Source: Bacteroidales bacterium UBA5382
GTDB lineage: Bacteria > Bacteroidota > Bacteroidia > Bacteroidales > Dysgonomonadaceae
NCBI GenBank assembly: GCA_002409745.1
Contig: DHOU01000042.1
Coordinates: forward strand, 1-12,497
Length of the DNA: 12,497 nucleotides
Direction of reading: 5' to 3'
Below, piece after piece: positions 7,321 through 12,497 of the stretch (positions within the stretch are counted from its first letter, which is position 1; each line of letters begins with the position of its first letter). A program made the position numbers and the translations under genes. The notes below the pieces were generated by a model, which searched no databases, was not told the origin of the DNA, and saw only the letters and a list, made by a program, of their open reading frames with translations.

Positions 7321-10300
7321 TTAGAGATTAATATACATTTGCAAGGTATAAGTCGTAGGGATCGGATATACCTGTCCGTTTTTATACGCTTGTTCAGGAT
7401 CGAACAGTTTCACTTTATCCCATAATAACAGGTTGGAGCCTACCAGTTGGAAGTCGATAGACTGTATTTTCATTTTTTGCAGAAAAGGGGTCTTCAGATT
7501 ATAATTCACGGTCACTTCCGACAACCTCAGATAGCCGGCATCACCTTTCCAGAAATCCGACAATTGCGAGTTATTTTCATTATATCCATACGTCAACCTG
7601 GGGAAACGAGCGTTGGGATTTTCCGCTAATGCAGGATCAATACCGTTAGCCGCTGCATACTCTCGGGGAATCCATCGATTAGACGGGTTATTTGCAACAG
7701 TCAGGACATTTCCATTGACACCATTGTAAAAAGGCACATATCCCGGGCCATTAATCCCGAGATTCGGATCATCATTCGGATGATCATATCCCACATGAAA
7801 GAAATCGGTTTTTCCCGTCCCTTTGAAAAGAACGCCTACTGTCAAATTTTTATATCGAAACTCACCGCCGAAACCGTACATCAACAAAGGAAGAGTACTG
7901 TAAGACAAGGGTACCTTATCATCCGTATCGATTTTACCATCGCCGTTGACATCGCGGTATTTGATATCCCCAGGCATTACCGTACCGAATTGAGCCGGGC
8001 TGTTCCTTACATCATCCCAATCTTTATATAAACCTACCGACTGATATCCGCGAATAACCCCGTGGGGATAACCCGATGCCTCCTGATAGGGATATTTGGG
8101 ATTGGCCTCTTCCCAATTTTGAACATCATTTTTTGAATAGGTGAAATTTCCCCGTACCGTAAAACTCATGTCTTTGCCAAAATCTTGCGTAAAGCTCACA
8201 TTGCCGTCAGCGCCATAGCTTTTCATTTTACCCACATTGCCGAAAGGCTTTGTTATCAAGCCCACGTAATCGGGTATCTGCACTCGTTCCATAAAAATCC
8301 CGTTTCGTTGATCATTAAAGACATCAAATACGAGTTGAGCCTTGTCATTGAAAAAATTAGCCTCAATACCGATATTGGCCTTCAGGGCTTTTTCCCATTG
8401 CAGGTTGTCGGCTCCAATAATGGTTTCATTGATTCGTTCCACAGCAGCCGACATACCCCAGGGATAAGCATAGCCTCTATTTACCATCGTTAAGTAAGGG
8501 AAACGGCGGGAAGTAATACGGTCGTTCCCCACAGACCCATACGAACCTCTGAATTTCAAAAAACTGATCCAAGGCAAACGATCTCTCATAAACGTATAAT
8601 TCGTAGGCACCCAACCCAACGCTACTGAAGGAAAGAAACCATATTGCTTGCCGGGCTGGAAATTTTCAGACCCTGTGTATCCGAAGTTGAAGTCGATCAT
8701 ATAGGTGTCGCGAAATCCATACGTCAAGCGGCTGGATACACCTTGGTAACGAATAGGAATAGCACTTAAATTATTTGTTCCTTCACTCGCTTTTTTCTGA
8801 TCGCTAATATAATAATACAGTAATCCCGATACGCGGTGATCTTCGGCAAACACATTCTCATAATTCAGAGTGCTTTCAAAGTGGTATTTCCGATACTGAT
8901 CGGTACTCCGCCCATAAGATACTCCGCCTTCTTTGACCCTCTCAATGGTAACGAGTTTTCCCTGCTGGTCACGCCCAACGGCTTGATATAATGAAGGTTG
9001 AATATATCTACCCTCATAAAACCAACTGGTTAGGTCATAAGCGCCCTGAACCTTTAGTTTCAGACCTTTCAACAGCATCGATAAATTTTGATCTGCCGCC
9101 AACGTAAATTTACCTCTGTATTCCTGATTAGTCCGCCTTCCCATTTGATTAATCATCACAATCGGGGACCGGTAAGACCCACCGGTTCCCTGAGCCGGCA
9201 GCTGCCCATTGGAATACTTCACAGGCAGTAGCAACGGATTCAGATTCGCCTGTGCCTGCCAGATATAATCGGTACTGGCAACTCCGGGATTATTTTGAAC
9301 AGAAAGAAATCCGTCGGTTCCAAAATAAAGGGTTGTGGAAGGAGACAAATTCAAATCGATATTCGCCCGGTAATTATAGGTATTATAGCCAGTATTCGCA
9401 GCATATACACTGTTTTTATCATATTTGTAAGCCGCCGTTTCGTTACTTATGCCCAAACTGAGAAAATAGCGTGCCGCTTGGGCGCCGCCTCGCGCACTCA
9501 CATAGTAGGTTTGTTTAAACGAATTATCACGGAGCACTTCATCCTGCCAGTTGACATCGGGATATAAATCGGCATCCGAACCATCCTCAATAATATCCAG
9601 TTCCACATCGGTATAAACAGGCGAATCTCCTCTTACCATCCGGGCTTCATTGGCTAACTTGGCGTAATCATACGCCCGGAGGTATTGAGGCACCCTTCTC
9701 AAATTGGATACGGAAAAATTGGCACGCGCGGTAATATTCAATTTTCCGGCCTGGCCTCTTTTAGTCGTCACCAGCACCACTCCATTTGCTCCCCGCACGC
9801 CGTATACGGCTGTGGCGGATGCATCTTTTAAAACGGAAAAGCTTTCGATATCGGCCGGATCAATGGAATTAATATTCCCTTCCAATCCGTCTATCAGCAC
9901 CAGTGCACTGGCATTTGCCCCGAACGTGCCGATGCCCCGGACCCAAAACTCCGCAATATTTTTCCCCGGTTCGCCGCTGGTTTGCATGGAAATAACACCC
10001 GCTACACGGCCGCCCAACAAGTTGGCTACCGATGCCGCTGGCGTTTGCAGTTCTTTTACATTGATGCTACTCACGGCTGCGACCGTAGAAATTTTTCGCT
10101 GCGTTCCCAATCCCATTACCACCACTTCTTCCAGTTCCTGAGCTGTTTCCGTAAAGGTAATCGCCAAGTCTTTCTTTTCCTCAGTAACCAGATATTCAAC
10201 CTTCTCGTAACCGACAAAGGTAAAAACGATCATATCGCCTCGCGAGGCGCGAATACTGAATTTACCGTTTACATCCGTAATCGTTCCGACACTGATTTTA

Positions 10301-10443
10301 TCTCGGATATAAACGCTTACACCCGGTAATGCCTGTTTCGTATCGTCATAAACGATACCCTCCATTACAAAGTTGCTTTTTTCTTGTGCCTGAAGGAGAA
10401 AACACAAGGATAAGATGGTAGATACTAATAATATGCGTTTCAT
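7321..10443 (-). CDS. SusC/RagA-family TonB-dependent outer-membrane transporter
   Basis: The product is 1040 residues, a normal size for SusC. A Sec signal peptide (about 1-20, ending LLQAQ) is followed by a carboxypeptidase-regulatory-like beta-sandwich (about 25-105, GIVYDDTKQALPGVSVYI and FTFVGYE), a TonB-box-like EEVVVMGLG (about 105-113) and the plug domain (about 115-230). The plug contains the family signature SVLKDASATAVYGVRGANG. The rest is the 22-stranded barrel. No N-terminal STN domain is present, so signalling to an anti-sigma factor through that route is not expected. A calcium-binding-like loop DVNGDGKIDTDD lies near residue 830, as is common in this family. The protein imports oligosaccharides into the periplasm using TonB-ExbBD energy together with the SusD-like lid. 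It lies 38 bp after the IPT/NHL gene and 16 bp before susD. Confidence 0.97.
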   Translation of the reverse strand: MKRILLVSTILSLCFLLQAQEKSNFVMEGIVYDDTKQALPGVSVYIRDKISVGTITDVNGKFSIRASRGDMIVFTFVGYEKVEYLVTEEKKDLAITFTETAQELEEVVVMGLGTQRKISTVAAVSSINVKELQTPAASVANLLGGRVAGVISMQTSGEPGKNIAEFWVRGIGTFGANASALVLIDGLEGNINSIDPADIESFSVLKDASATAVYGVRGANGVVLVTTKRGQAGKLNITARANFSVSNLRRVPQYLRAYDYAKLANEARMVRGDSPVYTDVELDIIEDGSDADLYPDVNWQDEVLRDNSFKQTYYVSARGGAQAARYFLSLGISNETAAYKYDKNSVYAANTGYNTYNYRANIDLNLSPSTTLYFGTDGFLSVQNNPGVASTDYIWQAQANLNPLLLPVKYSNGQLPAQGTGGSYRSPIVMINQMGRRTNQEYRGKFTLAADQNLSMLLKGLKLKVQGAYDLTSWFYEGRYIQPSLYQAVGRDQQGKLVTIERVKEGGVSYGRSTDQYRKYHFESTLNYENVFAEDHRVSGLLYYYISDQKKASEGTNNLSAIPIRYQGVSSRLTYGFRDTYMIDFNFGYTGSENFQPGKQYGFFPSVALGWVPTNYTFMRDRLPWISFLKFRGSYGSVGNDRITSRRFPYLTMVNRGYAYPWGMSAAVERINETIIGADNLQWEKALKANIGIEANFFNDKAQLVFDVFNDQRNGIFMERVQIPDYVGLITKPFGNVGKMKSYGADGNVSFTQDFGKDMSFTVRGNFTYSKNDVQNWEEANPKYPYQEASGYPHGVIRGYQSVGLYKDWDDVRNSPAQFGTVMPGDIKYRDVNGDGKIDTDDKVPLSYSTLPLLMYGFGGEFRYKNLTVGVLFKGTGKTDFFHVGYDHPNDDPNLGINGPGYVPFYNGVNGNVLTVANNPSNRWIPREYAAANGIDPALAENPNARFPRLTYGYNENNSQLSDFWKGDAGYLRLSEVTVNYNLKTPFLQKMKIQSIDFQLVGSNLLLWDKVKLFDPEQAYKNGQVYPIPTTYTLQMYINL

Positions 10444-10481
10444 TCAATTCAAATTATAAAGTTTTTGATTACCGTTATCTT

Positions 10482-11831
10482 TTAATTAATAGACAATTTC
10501 CTCACACGGGCATTTCCGTTATCCGCCACATAAATTGACCCGTCTTTACTTATGCCAAGCCCCCTGGGCCTGTTGAATAAAGCTTCCTCTTTCCCGCCGT
10601 CTTTCCATCCAGCGGTACCCGGCATTCCCAAAACGGTTTCCACCATGTTATCGGGCGTAATTCTCCGGATACAATGATTTCCACGATCTGCCACATAAAT
10701 ATTGCCGTCCGCATCACTGAATATCTGGTCGGGGTCACGAAATTGAGCCGTTTCCAACGCTCCGTCACGATGCCCTCCGCTCGTAGAACCGGTAAGTTTT
10801 TTAAACGTATGTTCCGGGTCGGTAACATCGATGCTGCAAATACTATGGGCATTCACGCCGGCATTTCCCACAAATGACATATACAAAATATTGGGTTTAA
10901 CAGGATTAAAAGTTAACCCATAACTATCGCCCTGCTGCGTTTTATAAATCGTTTCCACTTCATACGTTTTCGGATTTATTTTCACGATATGCCCATGGAA
11001 ATAGCGAGTATAAATATATCCGTCTGAAGGATTTACAACCATAGAATGCTTGTATCCTTGATCGGGTCTGTCGCCTTCCGCAGGCCACTTCATTTCCCTG
11101 AAACGGGGCGCCCACATTTCTTTCGGATCAAGAGCGACAAATGAACCGACCGTTGTTTCAGTGGGAAAAGTAATTATTCCAGTTTCAGGATCTGCGGCCG
11201 GAACATTCGCTGTCAAATCCCGTACAATGGTTATAAGTTCATTTGTTTTCTCATCAATCCGTGCAACATGCATATTTTTACTTGCCCAAGTCCCGTCGGG
11301 GCCGCTACTCCTTGTCATCACAAAAATATTATCTTCTTTATCCACACAAATAAAAACCGGCTGCAAAACAGATTGTGTAAGATCACCATCCTGATAATCA
11401 TCATGATTTCCATTTCCGGCAATCGTGGTCACGGTAACTGACGTGAAGTACCGGAACTGACGGTCATAAACGACCGAATCATTACCGATTGCTACCGATA
11501 TGGTGCAGGTATCGCCCGGCAACCGCGGAGCAAGTACATACATACGATTACCCGTAGAACCAACTACTGCGGCTTTTCTGTTATTAAAATACACTCTGAT
11601 TTGTTCAGGATCCGTTCCAAAATTTTGTCCTGTCAACATTACTTTTTCTTGGTATTTTCCCGAATCGGGATAAAATGTTCCCAATTCAATCGGTTTTTGC
11701 GGATCATATTCTTCTCCGATCTTTTTATTTTCATTTCTTTCCTCACAGGAAATAATAGAAAACAAACACACCAATAACGATATCCAAATATTAAAAGAAA
11801 TGCAAGGCTTAACTAATTTACGATTATTCAT
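10482..11831 (-). CDS. IPT/TIG and NHL-repeat lipoprotein
   Basis: The product is 449 residues. The N-terminal hydrophobic segment ends in the lipobox SIISC with Cys29, followed by the acidic EERNENKK. An IPT/TIG Ig-like domain spans about 47-130, with PDSGKYQEKVMLTGQNFG and VYFNNRKAAVV. A probable six-bladed NHL propeller follows from about 133 to the C-terminus. NHL motifs are clearest at 156-173 (FICVDKEDNIFVMTR) and in the two final repeats, DADGNIYVADRGNHCIRRI and SKDGSIYVADNGNARVRKL. Proteins of this architecture are frequent as the first gene before susC in Bacteroidetes PULs. Their exact role is not established; glycan binding at the surface is the usual suggestion, and no catalytic residues are recognised. 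This is the first gene of the operon in the window, so the main promoter should lie between here and 12497. Confidence 0.88.
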   Translation of the reverse strand: MNNRKLVKPCISFNIWISLLVCLFSIISCEERNENKKIGEEYDPQKPIELGTFYPDSGKYQEKVMLTGQNFGTDPEQIRVYFNNRKAAVVGSTGNRMYVLAPRLPGDTCTISVAIGNDSVVYDRQFRYFTSVTVTTIAGNGNHDDYQDGDLTQSVLQPVFICVDKEDNIFVMTRSSGPDGTWASKNMHVARIDEKTNELITIVRDLTANVPAADPETGIITFPTETTVGSFVALDPKEMWAPRFREMKWPAEGDRPDQGYKHSMVVNPSDGYIYTRYFHGHIVKINPKTYEVETIYKTQQGDSYGLTFNPVKPNILYMSFVGNAGVNAHSICSIDVTDPEHTFKKLTGSTSGGHRDGALETAQFRDPDQIFSDADGNIYVADRGNHCIRRITPDNMVETVLGMPGTAGWKDGGKEEALFNRPRGLGISKDGSIYVADNGNARVRKLSIN

Positions 11832-12115
11832 ACATTTGATATTAATTAAAATGATTATAATGATTATGTCTGCCGTTTAATGAAACAAGAGGATTGAATC
11901 TTGTCAAAACACCTACCGGCGGATTATCTTTCAGGATACTTTCTATCAATAAGGAAAGCACCTTCAACACACGTGGAGCTAACTCGCCCAACACTTTTGG
12001 AGACAAACGATTAAAAGTTATTCGTAACATAATTAAAAGCATTAAAAATAAAACACAATAAAAATTACTCTGTCCTGTCTTTTCAGGTATACCGGTAAAC
12101 ACAAAAGATACCCGG

Positions 12116-12141
12116 CCGGTAAAGGCAAGCGCCCTTACCGG
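12116..12141. repeat. GC-rich hairpin in the operon upstream region
   Basis: CCGGTAAAGG and CCCTTACCGG pair at nine of ten positions around a 6-nt loop (CAAGCG). A related half-site, ACCGGTAAA, lies nearby at 12091-12099. No U-run follows on either strand, so it is not a standard terminator. It could be an operator-like site or a leader hairpin. Confidence 0.5.
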
Positions 12142-12174
12142 AAATAATACGACACCAAGATAATACGTCATTCG

Positions 12175-12365
12175 TTTTTTCGCGGAGAATCTGCAAAAAT
12201 CCCATAGACATTCTGCGCCGTGGCGAACAGCCTGCAAAAGTTTTGTAGCCTTTTCGCGCGTTGGCGAAGAAGCTGAAAAAATGCCGTAGCTTTTTCGCGC
12301 GTAGACAAAGAGGATACGAAAGTCTTTTGATGAACAACCGGAAGCTGGAAGCAGCCGTAGAAAAG
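12175..12365. repeat. Degenerate ~40-nt tandem repeats
   Basis: Units begin near 12175, 12211, 12251 and 12291, each with a T-run plus a CGCG-like block (TTTTCGCGCG) followed by a GGCGAA..GCTG.AAAA..GTAGC pattern. A weaker partial fifth unit lies at about 12341-12365 (GGAAGCTGGAAGCAGCCGTAG). Within the third unit and into the fourth, GCGAAGAAGCT (12264-12274) and AGCTTTTTCGC (12288-12298) are complementary over 11 positions with one G:U. The repeats explain the overlapping repetitive open frames on the minus strand. Confidence 0.6.
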
Positions 12366-12477
12366 ATTGCCATGCCACAATAACAAGGACTGCTAGAGAA
12401 ATAAGGTAGCCCCCTCAGGAAGGATTGAGGAGCGCGATTAGGGATAGTATTGAAATGCTTAGTTAATGAATGTAAAT

Positions 12478-12492
12478 CCCCCCCCCCCCCCC
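12478..12492. repeat. Run of 15 C (poly-G on the minus strand)
   Basis: Fifteen consecutive C residues lie six bases from the right edge. Such a tract could be a slippage-prone switch in a promoter or coding region, or an artefact at an assembly end. Read on the minus strand, one frame gives a glycine run followed by FTFIN and a stop, but too little is visible to call a gene end. Confidence 0.6.
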
Positions 12493-12497
12493 TTCAC

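Larger units (their letters stand above)
11832..12497. other. Operon upstream region without a convincing gene
   Basis: This 666-bp stretch precedes the first PUL gene. Open frames exist on the minus strand (for example 11842-12378), but three overlapping frames are open through the same repeats and none resembles a known protein or has a credible start. The part next to the gene (11832-12080) is A/T-rich and could hold the promoter and mRNA leader. I found no clean Bacteroides-type TTTG/TAnnTTTG pair on the minus strand; the nearest -7-like sequence is TATCTTTT at about 12103-12110, without a matching upstream box. A short plus-strand open frame (11864-12060) is also unrecognised. Farther out lie the hairpin, tandem repeats and poly-C tract listed separately. 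Confidence 0.5.

Noticed and set aside
9704..10141. 145-residue plus-strand open frame
   Set aside because: It is antisense to the conserved plug and N-terminal region of the SusC-like gene and has no features of its own.
11842..12378. 178-residue minus-strand open frame upstream of the IPT/NHL gene
   Set aside because: It runs through the tandem repeats, overlaps open frames in other phases, has no recognisable domain and shows a low-complexity, basic/aromatic composition typical of translated repeats.
12413..12430. CCTCA/TGAGG short inverted repeat near the right edge as an insertion-sequence end
   Set aside because: The stem is only 5 bp and there is no matching partner end or transposase sequence in the window.

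Overview
The window looks like part of a polysaccharide utilization locus (PUL) from a Bacteroidales bacterium. The evidence is an adjacent SusC-like TonB-dependent transporter and SusD-like lipoprotein, a DUF1735/DUF4361-type lipoprotein, several Bacteroidetes-style lipoprotein signal peptides, and A/T-rich start regions without clear Shine-Dalgarno sequences. The sequence does not fix the genus. All recognisable genes lie on the minus strand with short gaps (16 to 169 bp), so they read as one operon running from about 11.8 kb down to position 1 and continuing past the window edge.

In transcription order the operon encodes: an IPT/TIG plus NHL-repeat lipoprotein (10482-11831); the SusC-like outer-membrane transporter (7321-10443); its SusD-like lid lipoprotein (5268-7304); a DUF1735/DUF4361 lipoprotein (4248-5246); a lipoprotein with two bacterial Ig-like domains and a CBM6-like domain (3137-4204); a family 43 glycoside hydrolase with two N-terminal FN3-like domains (1477-2967); and a second GH43 gene of the same architecture (1-1408). 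The second GH43 is split by a frameshift in a run of eight A residues exactly at the linker before the catalytic domain, and it is cut by the left edge of the window.

Inferred working model: surface lipoproteins (IPT/NHL, DUF1735/DUF4361, Ig-CBM6, SusD) capture a glycan. Surface GH43 enzymes trim furanosidic or pyranosidic side chains, with arabinan, arabinoxylan or arabinogalactan as the typical family substrates. SusC/SusD then import oligosaccharides into the periplasm. No regulator (hybrid two-component, SusR-like, or sigma/anti-sigma pair) and no backbone-cleaving enzyme are seen here; they would have to lie outside the window.

Between the binding-protein genes and the first GH43 gene sits a strongly self-complementary 120-nt element (2993-3112) with nested stems, the best candidate here for an undescribed regulatory or mobile structure. 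The two GH43 genes share a 186-codon N-terminal module at about 80% amino-acid identity by eye, while their catalytic domains are clearly diverged. The 666 bp upstream of the operon (11832-12497) has no convincing gene. It holds a hairpin, degenerate ~40-nt tandem repeats with an internal inverted repeat, and a run of 15 C residues six bases from the right edge.
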